Source: JAVVUJ01 sp964582545
GTDB taxonomy: Bacteria > Bacillota > Clostridia > Peptostreptococcales > Anaerovoracaceae
Length of the DNA: 64,000 bases
NCBI GenBank assembly: GCA_964582545.1
Contig: CAZOSB010000008.1
Coordinates: 21,876 to 85,875 of the forward strand
Direction: 5' to 3'
The notes beneath the pieces were generated by a model. It did not search any database, had not been told where the DNA came from, and worked only from the letters and a program-made list of their open reading frames with translations. Position 1 is the first letter of the stretch, and every line of letters starts with the position of its first letter. A program made the translations under genes and the position numbers. Below are positions 42,771 to 51,400 of this stretch, one piece after another.

Positions 42771-44297
42771 ATGTTAAAAGAAAAAATTTTTTATAAAGAA
42801 AATTTACCTGTCAATATTATTACAGCTCATATAAAAGAATACCCCATACATTTCCACGATGACTTAGAGGTGGCTTATGTGTTGGATGGATCGCTAACAT
42901 TAAAAAACGGTTACTATAATTTTCATTTAAAGGCTGGAGATGTATTCATCATCAATGACAGAGAAATTCATAGCTTCGTCTGCGATGAAAGCCAGAACAC
43001 ACTGATGCTTTTACAATTGAACATGTCTTTTTTTTCTAAGTACTATGATAATTTCAAAAATTGTTTTTTTGTGACGGACTTAGAGGATGAAGATGAAAGC
43101 ATGGAGATTCTCAGGGAACTACTCTGTCGGATTATGATGCTGGCAATAGAAAAGGGGAGGCATTTTGAAGATCAAATCGTAGAGTATGTGCATAACTTGA
43201 TAGATTTATTGATGTCTGACTTTCAATATTTTGCAATGGAAAATGGGAAGTTTATAAATGAAGTTAAAAATAAGGGTAACAAGATTTTAGCAGGCAGGAT
43301 GAATCGTATTACGGATTACATGTATGAAAATTACTTTCGCCGCTTAACGCTTAATGAAATTGCAGATAGAGAGCATCTGAGCATCTACTATTTATCTCAC
43401 GTAATTAAGACAGCATCGGGTCTTAGCTTTCAAGAGTTGCTAAGTTTTATTCGGGTGGAGGAATCCGAAAAGCTTTTGCTGGGAACCACTAAAAAAATTG
43501 GCAGTATATCCGAGGAATGTGGATTTTCAGCAGTGAGATATTATATTAAATATTTCATGAAATGGTTTGGTATTCATCCCGAAGAATATAGAAGACTTTA
43601 CACCGGTAGAGTATTTTGCCGAGAGATCTCTGCTAATTTTGCGATGGCAAAACCACAGGTTATTAAAAACTTTATCAAAAAAAATAATAAAAATATCTTT
43701 GAAGAATTTAGCGATCAAGAATCAACTTGCCACCAAGTCATATCCATAAAATGTGAGGAACTTGCGGGTAAACCGAAAGTAAACTATCCAAATCTATTGG
43801 AGGTTTTGCAGACTGAGGTTTTGAATCCGACCTCAAAACTATTGGAGATCTTCAAGGACTTAAAGGAGCAAGTCTTTATCATAGATTGCAATTATATGGT
43901 ATCAGGAGTTATAGAAAAGACAAATAAAAAGATGAAGAGTTTAAGTATATTGATCTATAACATTAATGATGAAATTATAGACATCTCAAAAAATAAACCG
44001 AATAAATCAGTTATTACAACTCTCAAGAAGATCAATACTCATTCTAAAGTTTTAATTAAAGTTAACGGTCTTAAAGGAAATTTTAAAATTACAAAGCTTA
44101 GTTTATCAAAACGTAATCTTTTAAGCAGTTGTTTGTTGAAATTTTCTAAAAACGAAGGGAGTCGAGAATCCATCCTGACCAAATGGAATACAAATCCGGA
44201 AGCGAGCATAACAAGGATGACGGTGACGGATACCCTGAGCCTTCATGTGAATTTGGAAGGGTTTTCAGGTCAATTGATTCTTATAGATCTATTATAA
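42771..44297 (+). CDS. AraC-family regulator with cupin sensor and long C-terminal extension
   Basis: 508 residues. An N-terminal cupin (about 1-100; HFHDDLEVAYVLDGS and KAGDVFIINDREIHSF) probably binds a small ligand. A double helix-turn-helix follows (about 178-285; LTLNEIADREHLSIYYLSHVIK and GFSAVRYYIKYFMKWFGIHPEEYRR). Then come some 220 residues without recognisable motif. AraC proteins of clostridia with a similar plan control neighbouring catabolic genes; here the next gene is a saccharopine-dehydrogenase-family enzyme. The ATG lies after a weak ribosome binding site (GGAAGGTGTAGAGTG). Confidence 0.88.
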   Translation: MLKEKIFYKENLPVNIITAHIKEYPIHFHDDLEVAYVLDGSLTLKNGYYNFHLKAGDVFIINDREIHSFVCDESQNTLMLLQLNMSFFSKYYDNFKNCFFVTDLEDEDESMEILRELLCRIMMLAIEKGRHFEDQIVEYVHNLIDLLMSDFQYFAMENGKFINEVKNKGNKILAGRMNRITDYMYENYFRRLTLNEIADREHLSIYYLSHVIKTASGLSFQELLSFIRVEESEKLLLGTTKKIGSISEECGFSAVRYYIKYFMKWFGIHPEEYRRLYTGRVFCREISANFAMAKPQVIKNFIKKNNKNIFEEFSDQESTCHQVISIKCEELAGKPKVNYPNLLEVLQTEVLNPTSKLLEIFKDLKEQVFIIDCNYMVSGVIEKTNKKMKSLSILIYNINDEIIDISKNKPNKSVITTLKKINTHSKVLIKVNGLKGNFKITKLSLSKRNLLSSCLLKFSKNEGSRESILTKWNTNPEASITRMTVTDTLSLHVNLEGFSGQLILIDLL

Positions 44298-44442
44298 AAA
44301 CTTAAGTTTTCCTTGACAAAACAGCAATCTAATACATTTTTTCAGCAAATATATAATTGAATATTCAGAATTCTTTTGATATGCTTTACTTAACATATAG
44401 TTAAAATGTGAAGTGAAATAATGAAGTTAAAAGGAGAATGAA

Positions 44443-45717
44443 ATGAGATTGTTATTAATTGGAGTTGGTGGAGTGGGAACGTCTGCTGCTCAAATAATAA
44501 AGGCAGCAGGTGAAAATGGCAAGTGGTTAGAAAAGATGGTACTTACCGATTACAATGTGGAGAGGGCCCAAGAGGTGGCAAAGAGCCTGAATGACGATAG
44601 GTTTATAGCGGACTCTGTTAACGCGAAGGATTCGGAAAGCATAAAAGATTTGGTAAAGAAGCATGATATTACATATATCATGAATGCCGTGGATCCCATC
44701 TTTAATGAGACCATCTTTGATACGGCCTTCGAGTGTGGTGTAGGATACATCGATTGTGCAATGACCCTTTCTACCAGACATCCTGAAAAACCTTATGAGC
44801 TTTGTGGAGTGAAATTGGGTGACTATCAATTTGAAAAGGCAGATGCGTGGAAAAAGAAGGGCAATATGGCTATCGTAGGATCAGGTGTAGAACCTGGTAT
44901 GGCCGACGTGTTTGCAAAATATGCTGCTAAGCATTTGTTTGATACCATCGATGAAGTTAATGTGAGGGATGGGGATAACTATTCAAATCCAGATTCAGAT
45001 AACCCATTTGGATTTTCAATCTGGACTACCATTGAGGAGTGTCTAAACCCTCCCATTATCTTTGAAAAGGGAAAGGGTTGGTTTACGACGGAAAGCTTTT
45101 CTGAGCCTGAAATATTTGATTTCCCAGGGGGTGTAGGACCGGTGGAAGTAATCAATATCGAGCACGAAGAGGTTTTGCTGGTACCAAGGTACATCGACTG
45201 TAATCGAGTAACCTTCAAATTTGGTGTTCCAAGAGAAACCAGGCAATTGTTAAAGAACTTAGAGACCCTAGGCATGGACAGCATGGAGCGTAAAATTAAA
45301 GTAGGGGATGCAGAAATAGCTCCCAGAGATTTTTTGGTAAAGGTTGCACCAAGTCCATTGGAATCTACCAAAACCATGATTGGAAAAGGATGTGCAGGTA
45401 CCTGGGTAACCGGAACAAAAGATGGAATGAGACGATCTACTTACCTGTATCAGGTTTCGGATAATCAGGAATGTATGAAGAAGTATGGAACGTCTTCTGT
45501 AGTGGCACAGACGGCCATGGGACCTGTCATCATGTTAGATTTGGTGGCAAACGGTATCTGGAATGAGCCCGGAGTAAACGGACCGGAATTCTTTGACCCG
45601 GATCCATTCGTAGAAAGAATGGCAATGTATGGATTCCCTCCAGGAATACAGGAAAAGGACTCAGAGTATGCTACTTACCTGGAGAACAAAGCGTTTATGG
45701 ATGCTCTAAGCAAATAG
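44443..45717 (+). CDS. saccharopine dehydrogenase family protein
   Basis: 424 residues with an N-terminal NAD(P)-binding fold (LLLIGVGGVGTSAAQ, then LTDYNVERAQEVAKSL) and the family's C-terminal catalytic domain. Relatives are saccharopine dehydrogenase and carboxynorspermidine synthase; the exact substrate is uncertain. It stands alone behind the AraC regulator, AAAAGGAG before ATG, and ends with a terminator. In an organism with lysine fermentation genes it could take part in lysine or polyamine metabolism, but the sequence does not decide this. Confidence 0.82.
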   Translation: MRLLLIGVGGVGTSAAQIIKAAGENGKWLEKMVLTDYNVERAQEVAKSLNDDRFIADSVNAKDSESIKDLVKKHDITYIMNAVDPIFNETIFDTAFECGVGYIDCAMTLSTRHPEKPYELCGVKLGDYQFEKADAWKKKGNMAIVGSGVEPGMADVFAKYAAKHLFDTIDEVNVRDGDNYSNPDSDNPFGFSIWTTIEECLNPPIIFEKGKGWFTTESFSEPEIFDFPGGVGPVEVINIEHEEVLLVPRYIDCNRVTFKFGVPRETRQLLKNLETLGMDSMERKIKVGDAEIAPRDFLVKVAPSPLESTKTMIGKGCAGTWVTGTKDGMRRSTYLYQVSDNQECMKKYGTSSVVAQTAMGPVIMLDLVANGIWNEPGVNGPEFFDPDPFVERMAMYGFPPGIQEKDSEYATYLENKAFMDALSK

Positions 45718-45735
45718 AGTTTCCACTTTTTCATC

Positions 45736-45776
45736 AACTTCGGTCAACCTTGTTCAGGATTGACCGGAGTTTTTTA
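45736..45776 (+). terminator. terminator after the saccharopine-dehydrogenase-type gene
   Basis: AACTTCGGTCAA pairs with TTGACCGGAGTT (45736-45747 with 45760-45771, one G-U pair) followed by T6. Confidence 0.85.
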
Positions 45777-45870
45777 AAAGAACCTCAAAAGCGATACCAT
45801 GAACCAATTCTGATTTTTTTCATATACTGTATATACGAAAAAATATGCATTAAAATAGAAAGGACATAGT

Positions 45871-46440
45871 ATGGCAATTAAAATTTTTATTGACCAAGGT
45901 CATAACCCTACAAACCCTAATGCAGGGGCAGAAGCCAACGGCCTCAGAGAGCAAGACATTAACTACGAGGTGGGAATAAGATTGGCAGCCTTACTTAAAG
46001 CGGATCCTAATTTCGAAGTAAAACTATCCAGAAATTCTCCAGAAGAGCAATTGGGAAATAGCAATACCACCAGTTTACAGACAAGAGTTTATGAGGCAAA
46101 CACTTGGGGTGCGGATTTCTTTATCAGTTTGCATTGCAATGCAAGCACCAACACTTCTGCAAGCGGCAGTGAAGCATATGTATACAGTAAAACAAGCCCT
46201 GCATACACCATGGGCGAAAGAATCTTAGAAGGGCTTTACGAAAGAACAGGATTACCCAATAGAGGTGTCTTTATCAATACCAGTTTGTATGTCCTCAGAG
46301 CCACTCAAATGCCCGCAGTTTTAGTTGAAATGGGATATTTGACCAATAAAGGGGATGCATACTTACTTTCCACTGATCCTCAGAGCTTTGCAGTTGGCAT
46401 TTATAATGGAATCCTCAAGTATTATGGTTTCAAAAAATAA
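45871..46440 (+). CDS. N-acetylmuramoyl-L-alanine amidase (Amidase_3), no signal peptide
   Basis: 189 residues that consist of the amidase domain alone: IFIDQGHNPTNP with the first zinc histidine, REQDINYEVGIRLA with the zinc glutamate, FISLHCNAS, and the catalytic VLVEMGYLTN. No signal peptide, membrane anchor or cell-wall-binding repeat is seen, so it is either cytoplasmic until lysis, released by another route, or a phage-type endolysin without neighbours. AAAGGAC before ATG. Flanked by terminators on both sides, hence a single-gene unit. Confidence 0.88.
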   Translation: MAIKIFIDQGHNPTNPNAGAEANGLREQDINYEVGIRLAALLKADPNFEVKLSRNSPEEQLGNSNTTSLQTRVYEANTWGADFFISLHCNASTNTSASGSEAYVYSKTSPAYTMGERILEGLYERTGLPNRGVFINTSLYVLRATQMPAVLVEMGYLTNKGDAYLLSTDPQSFAVGIYNGILKYYGFKK

Positions 46441-46462
46441 ACTCCACTAAAAAATGAAAACA

Positions 46463-46509
46463 AAAAAGGGCTATGTTAAGTATCTCTAATTATAGCCCTT
46501 TTTATTTTT
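46463..46509. terminator. bidirectional terminator
   Basis: AAAAAGGGCTAT pairs with ATAGCCCTTTTT, with T-runs on both strands. It serves the amidase gene on the plus strand and could stop transcription of the convergent aldo/keto reductase. Confidence 0.82.
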
Positions 46510-46571
46510 AAGAGTTTATTAAAGGTTTTTTCAGGATATGAAATCTATTTTCGGCAACCTTGACAGGGTTT

Positions 46572-47705
46572 TTATTCAAAGAGTTCCGTTGCTTGTTTCA
46601 TAATGTCTGATATTGGGAGACTTTGAGGACAATGTCCTTCACAGGCTTTGCATGATGTACAAGCAGAAGCTCTTTTTCCTTCCGATAACCAAGTGAAATA
46701 ATCAATTTTCACCTTTGGGTTTTCATTAAATAAAAACCAATCGTTGTAAAACTGAATAGCCGTGGGAATATTAATCTTTGCAGGGCACGGCAGACAGTAT
46801 TTGCATGCTGTACAGGAATATTTAATAAGATTATTATACTCATTTCCCACACTTGTAATAATGTCTTTTTCCTCGGCGGTCAAGGAATTGGCATCTGCTT
46901 GGGATAAGACCCTCAAGTTTTCTTCCAGTTGGCTTTGGTTGCTCATTCCACTTAATATGGTCAGGACTTCTGGAAAATCAGCTACCCAACGAAGAGCCCA
47001 TTCGGCAGGGGTTCTTTTGATTGGAGCGCTATCCCAAAGCATCGAAACGGTTTCAGGCAAAGCATCTGTTATCCTTCCCCCTTTTAGAGGTTCCATTACT
47101 ACCACGGGAATTCCCTTGGAAGCTGCAAGCTTCAGACCTTTGACTCCCGCTTGAAAGTCCGTATCCATATAGTTTAATTGAATCTGGCAAAAATCCCAAG
47201 GATATGCGTCGATAATTTCTTCAAATAGCGGATAATCATCGTGAAAGGAAAAGCCTATATATTTAATTTTTCCTAACTCTTTTTGTTTTTCTAAGAACTT
47301 TAAAGTATTAAACTTTTTAGCAATGTTCCATATGGCACCTGTTAGATTATGTACCAAGTACATATCGATACAATCCACATTCAACCGTTCAAACTGCTGA
47401 TTGAATATTTTCTCAATTCCTTCTTCCTCTTTGGCAAACCAAACGGGCATTTTATCCGCTAAAAATACCTTTTCTCTGTAGCCATCCTTTAAGGCTTTGC
47501 CTGTCACCACTTCGCTGTTTCCACCGTGATACATGTAAGCCGTATCCACATAATTCACTCCGTTGTCGATGGCTGACCGAATCATTTTAATAGCTTCTTC
47601 CTCGTTTATGTTACTGTCATCTCCATCGATAACCGGTAACCTCATGGTGCCAAATCCCAGGAGAGAAATCTCTTTGCCTGCCTTTGTAAATTCTCTATAC
47701 TTCAT
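46572..47705 (-). CDS. aldo/keto reductase with two C-terminal [4Fe-4S] clusters
   Basis: 377 residues. An AKR barrel with GFGTMRLP at the start, the catalytic Asp/Tyr region (NYVDTAYMYHGG) and Lys in LADKMP. The C-terminus has a ferredoxin-like domain with CTACKYCLPCP and CTSCKACEGHCP, which can hold two clusters. This type is common in anaerobes and transfers electrons between NAD(P)H, ferredoxin and an unknown carbonyl compound. GGAGG lies before ATG on the minus strand. Next gene on that strand is superoxide dismutase, 110 bases upstream. Confidence 0.9.
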   Translation of the reverse strand: MKYREFTKAGKEISLLGFGTMRLPVIDGDDSNINEEEAIKMIRSAIDNGVNYVDTAYMYHGGNSEVVTGKALKDGYREKVFLADKMPVWFAKEEEGIEKIFNQQFERLNVDCIDMYLVHNLTGAIWNIAKKFNTLKFLEKQKELGKIKYIGFSFHDDYPLFEEIIDAYPWDFCQIQLNYMDTDFQAGVKGLKLAASKGIPVVVMEPLKGGRITDALPETVSMLWDSAPIKRTPAEWALRWVADFPEVLTILSGMSNQSQLEENLRVLSQADANSLTAEEKDIITSVGNEYNNLIKYSCTACKYCLPCPAKINIPTAIQFYNDWFLFNENPKVKIDYFTWLSEGKRASACTSCKACEGHCPQSLPISDIMKQATELFE

Positions 47706-47815
47706 ATGTATTCCTCCAAATCGGATATTTTATCTAACAGAATGATAACACATTTTTTATAAGAAACAAAGTTTTTTAGAAACAAATTTTGAAACAATAA
47801 TAAACAAAAAGGCAT

Positions 47816-48439
47816 CTAATACAGTTCTAATTCAAATGCTTTCTCTGCCTTTTTCCAATCGGCTAATTTTAACCATCCGTCCACATAACCCTCCCTGTTT
47901 GCCTCATATTGGAGGAAGTAGGCATGCTCCCAGATATCGATGGGGATGATGGGTATTAAATTCAGCGTATAAGGGGTTTCTTGATTTCCTGTGTTTACAA
48001 TTTCTAAACCACCGATGCAGTTCACGGCCAACCAAGTCCAGCCTGAACCAAAAACGGACATGGCTTTTGCTTTAAACTGTTTCTGAAACTCTTCAATACT
48101 GCCAAAGGTCTGTTTAATGGCAACCAATAACCAACCATCTGGCAAGGTTGTGCCTTTTGGATTCATCATTTCGAAATATACCTGATGATTGTAAGCGCCT
48201 CCGGCACTGTTAAACACAGGTTTCGAGATGTCTTCCGGCATAAAGGGTGAGATTAAAATTAATTCTTTAAGGCTTAAACCGCAGTACTCAGGATGCTTTT
48301 TTAAAGCTGCATTTAAGTTTGTAATGTACTTTTGATACAGTACATTATGATGCACTTGCAGTGTTTGTCCGTTGATGTAAGGCTCCAGACTATCATAACC
48401 ATAGGGCAATGGCACCGGAGTAAATTCTTTACATTCCAT
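47816..48439 (-). CDS. superoxide dismutase (Fe/Mn type)
   Basis: 207 residues. The metal ligands are visible: His in LQVHHNVLY, His in GAYNHQVYFE, and Asp and His in IDIWEHAYFLQY. Converts superoxide to oxygen and hydrogen peroxide, giving an anaerobe protection during air exposure. AAAGGAG before ATG. Metal type (Fe or Mn) cannot be decided safely; the Gly-Gly-Ala context before the second histidine is compatible with either. Confidence 0.93.
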   Translation of the reverse strand: MECKEFTPVPLPYGYDSLEPYINGQTLQVHHNVLYQKYITNLNAALKKHPEYCGLSLKELILISPFMPEDISKPVFNSAGGAYNHQVYFEMMNPKGTTLPDGWLLVAIKQTFGSIEEFQKQFKAKAMSVFGSGWTWLAVNCIGGLEIVNTGNQETPYTLNLIPIIPIDIWEHAYFLQYEANREGYVDGWLKLADWKKAEKAFELELY

Positions 48440-48528
48440 AGAGGTTCTCCTTTACTCTTAATAAGACTATCTTATGAGAAATATTTAAGAATATGAAGAG
48501 AATCTTGAAACCGTAAGCAGAATGGTTA

Positions 48529-48557
48529 TTGACACAAGGTGGAATTTCAAATATAGT
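48529..48557 (+). promoter_or_regulatory. sigma-A promoter of the serine hydrolase gene
   Basis: TTGACA (48529-48534) and TATAGT (48552-48557) with 17 bases between, about 105 bases upstream of the chosen start. A perfect -35 and optimal spacing. Confidence 0.65.
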
Positions 48558-48662
48558 CAAAGATAAGTAAAGCTTAAGCATAGAAAGAATAATGGCTAGA
48601 GTAAAGTATTGGAATCTATAAGTATAGATAAAAAGTATAAGGAGTCTAATAAGGAGTCTAAA

Positions 48663-49760
48663 ATGATAAATAATATAGATGTGCAAAAGATTGATAACGA
48701 ACTCGATGAATTTGTTGAAAAGGCGTTGGTGAACTATGATTTGCCCGGTCTGGGGATTGGGGTATCCATAGGGGAGTATTCCTACAGTAAAGCTGTGGGG
48801 TATAAGGATTATGTGGATAAGGTGCCGTTAAACGTCCGAGATATTTTTCATATGGCTTCTGTAACCAAGCTTTTGGTGGGTACTTCTGTTCTTCAGTTGG
48901 AGGAGCGGGGGATATTGGACCTAGACGGAAAGCTTGTGAGCTATTTGCCTGAATTTCAAATGGCTGACGGCAGATATCTGGAGATTACGTTAAAAGATTT
49001 GTTGAGTCATACCTCCGGAATGCCGGATGTGAAGGATTACAGATGGCAGGCTCCCGAGACGGATGTGGAAGCTTTGAAGCGGTACGTTATGTCGGAGGAA
49101 GTACGAGAGGCTCACCTTTTATGGGATCCAGGCTGCGGTAAGTTTGCTTACAGCAATATGGCATATGAGGTGTTGGGATGTGTAATTGCTGAGGTGTCGG
49201 GAATGTCCTTTGAGGACTACGTGAACAATTTTATCTTTTTACCCTTAAAAATGGAAAATTCTTCATTGTTAACCTTTGAAAGGTCAGAGAAGGAACTCTG
49301 TACACCACATGGAAAGGATGAGCATAAGCGGATTGTCAAGCAGCACTTTTTCCCATACAACAGAGCCCATGGACCTAGCTCTACTTTGACATCAAATTTA
49401 ATGGATTTAGAGAGGTTGGCAAAAGGATTTTTAAATATTTATCGTGTAGCAGAAAATTGTAAGAAAGAAGCGTTGAACAATCTCGCGGAAAAACAATTAC
49501 TTAAGACGGAAACATTAAATAAGGCATGGAGAGAAATTGCAGAAGTTCCAAATAACGGGGAAAAAATTTGCCTATCCTGGTTTAAGAGGGAGCAGAAAGG
49601 CTTGACTCTCTACGGTCACGAAGGTACGGACGATGGATTCAGAGCAAGCTTTTGGATATGCCCCCAGCAGGATATGCACATAGCTGTTGTATCGAATATT
49701 TCAAACGGTCAGGTAAAAAAGATTAATAAACAAATACTTGATAGAATTATAAAAGATTAA
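48663..49760 (+). CDS. serine hydrolase, class C beta-lactamase family
   Basis: 365 residues. The catalytic Ser-x-x-Lys is SVTKLL, the Tyr-x-Asn motif is YSNMAYEVLG, and the third motif is GHEGTDDG in place of KTG. This is the broad beta-lactamase/DD-peptidase family whose members include esterases and peptidases; without a signal peptide a true antibiotic-inactivating role is unlikely. The ATG at 48663 is chosen because AAGGAG lies just upstream; the track is open for 18 more codons before it. Its stop overlaps the stop of the opposite-strand gene by four bases. Confidence 0.87.
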   Translation: MINNIDVQKIDNELDEFVEKALVNYDLPGLGIGVSIGEYSYSKAVGYKDYVDKVPLNVRDIFHMASVTKLLVGTSVLQLEERGILDLDGKLVSYLPEFQMADGRYLEITLKDLLSHTSGMPDVKDYRWQAPETDVEALKRYVMSEEVREAHLLWDPGCGKFAYSNMAYEVLGCVIAEVSGMSFEDYVNNFIFLPLKMENSSLLTFERSEKELCTPHGKDEHKRIVKQHFFPYNRAHGPSSTLTSNLMDLERLAKGFLNIYRVAENCKKEALNNLAEKQLLKTETLNKAWREIAEVPNNGEKICLSWFKREQKGLTLYGHEGTDDGFRASFWICPQQDMHIAVVSNISNGQVKKINKQILDRIIKD

Positions 49761-51001
49761 TCTTCGGTACCTCGGAGGGTAGCCTGAACGAATTCTTCAA
49801 AGTCCTCATACTCGCTTTGAATAAATTCGTAGATCATGGGTTCCTTAAATTGATACTTGCTTACCGGTAAAAGCTGTTTCCCGATTTTGCTATTTTCGAG
49901 AACGTGTTCTATGCTGTAGATAGAGTGCCTGCTGTATGCGGTAACGATGAGCTGAAAGAAATTGCTGATATAGTAAATGCAATAGAGATCGTCGTTTAAA
50001 CGGTACTCGCTGCTGCCCATATGAAGGTTATTCTCTTTAAACTGAATAAAAAGGCATCCGTCCTCGTGCTCGGTTACGATGGCTTTGGGAACTATTTGCC
50101 GGAATTTCTCCATAAAGGAAGAACTTTGGATGTGATCGTATTCTTCATCGTAATCCATGATATCGTAAGTGGTTACAAACTCCGATTTGGACATGAGCAT
50201 GGCGGCCTCAACCATGGAGATGTCAAAGGAGGAAAGAACTTTGCAAGAATTAATCTTATAGGATTTGTTCAAGCCTAACTCTGAAATTACAATGCTAAAC
50301 TTATCCTTGCATTCTATTAAAGATTCGCAAAGATAAGATTCTTTTTCATCTTGAATAAACTTTTCGATGGAGTTTTTACAGAGATCCGACTTTTGTATCT
50401 TCCCATAATCCGTTGTTTTTGCTAAGCGGTTTTTAAGAAAGTTAGAACCTTCTTCATCGTGAGCAAAGGCTCTCATTAAAAAGTAATTGATGGCCTGATT
50501 TGCGCTGAGGATGGGGGTGCATGCCTTTTTTAGTATTTGCCCCATCTCCTTGTCGGTTAATTTTGAAAAAAGATTATCGTTTAATAAAAATTCGTATTCC
50601 CAAAATTGGTCATCTTGAAGATGAGTCTCTTTCAGATCTTCTTTCATGTAATGATTAAAAATGAAGCGTGCTTCCTGTTCTGTGATGGATACCTTGCTTG
50701 CGCCCAACCCGCCGATTAATGAGTTTTCTAAGCTGGTTAAAATTTTTTGATCGCTTCCTCTAAAGCTTTTATAAGTATCTAATATTCCATCCTCAGGGTC
50801 AAAATAAAAGTATTGGTGTAAGTCCTGTATTTCTGACCACTGCCCTTTATGCACAGGACCCAACAGTTCTCTCCAATGGATATACAGCACCATAGCTCCC
50901 ATGAGGCGGGTGTCTGTAACGTATGCAGACACAAATTCATGCTCTGTTTGCCGGGATTCGGTAGCTCCTCCCTTAATAATGGTAAAAAGATTTTCCCCCA
51001 A
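49757..51001 (-). CDS. unrecognised protein of 414 residues
   Basis: I do not recognise a family. The sequence is acidic and soluble in character, with no signal peptide or membrane segment. The first third contains WRELLGP and a DLHQYFYFDPEDG segment; the rest is rich in charged helices. TTG start with AAAGGGG six bases upstream. It is a single gene, divergent from the SAM riboswitch/metK and converging on the serine hydrolase. Codon pattern looks like that of its neighbours, so it is a real gene rather than a shadow: no competing frame exists across its length. Confidence 0.72.
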   Translation of the reverse strand: MGENLFTIIKGGATESRQTEHEFVSAYVTDTRLMGAMVLYIHWRELLGPVHKGQWSEIQDLHQYFYFDPEDGILDTYKSFRGSDQKILTSLENSLIGGLGASKVSITEQEARFIFNHYMKEDLKETHLQDDQFWEYEFLLNDNLFSKLTDKEMGQILKKACTPILSANQAINYFLMRAFAHDEEGSNFLKNRLAKTTDYGKIQKSDLCKNSIEKFIQDEKESYLCESLIECKDKFSIVISELGLNKSYKINSCKVLSSFDISMVEAAMLMSKSEFVTTYDIMDYDEEYDHIQSSSFMEKFRQIVPKAIVTEHEDGCLFIQFKENNLHMGSSEYRLNDDLYCIYYISNFFQLIVTAYSRHSIYSIEHVLENSKIGKQLLPVSKYQFKEPMIYEFIQSEYEDFEEFVQATLRGTED

Positions 51002-51150
51002 AGCGTACCCCTTTCTGAAATGCTAAAAATATACTTCGGATATATTTTGGTCTACTGATTGTTAATTATCTTTCATTTAATTTATGAGTTATCTTTAAAC
51101 TTTTATAGTAACTATTAATACAATAACCATTATACATGAAAAAAATTCTA

Positions 51151-51178
51151 TTGACAATTGATTAATATCTATTATAAT
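51151..51178 (+). promoter_or_regulatory. sigma-A promoter of the SAM riboswitch
   Basis: TTGACA (51151-51156) and TATAAT (51173-51178), 16 bases apart, both perfect consensus. About 55 bases upstream of the aptamer. Confidence 0.8.
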
Positions 51179-51236
51179 GGGTATGTTATCAATATACACT
51201 TTTAACAGTGGAACAGTAAAGTACAACTGAATAAAT

Positions 51237-51332
51237 CTTATCAAGAGAGGCAGAGGGAATAGGCCCTGTGAAGCCCAGCAACCTAGAGAAATCTAAGGTG
51301 CTAAATCCTACAGAATTTTTCTGACAGATGAG
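51237..51332 (+). ncRNA. SAM-I (S-box) riboswitch aptamer
   Basis: Closing stem CTTATC/GATGAG, then AAGAGAGGCAGAGGGA, GGCCCTGTGAAGCCC, CAGCAACC and AAGGTGCTAAATCC, the conserved S-box core. It controls metK directly downstream: bound SAM should favour the terminator at 51346-51376 and lower expression of the SAM synthetase. Confidence 0.93.
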
Positions 51333-51345
51333 AGAGAAAAAATAT

Positions 51346-51376
51346 AAATCTCTTCTCAGGAAGGGGATTTTTGTTT
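51346..51376 (+). terminator. S-box expression-platform terminator
   Basis: AAATCTCTTC pairs imperfectly with GAAGGGGATTT, followed by TTGTTTT. The GAGAGAG upstream can pair with CTCTTCTC as the alternative antiterminator. Confidence 0.7.
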
Positions 51377-51400
51377 TAGAACGAAGAAAAGGAGAAAGCA

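Noticed and set aside
45871..46440. Prophage remnant suggested by the stand-alone amidase
   Set aside because: No holin, tail, integrase or attachment-site features nearby; neighbours are ordinary chromosomal genes.
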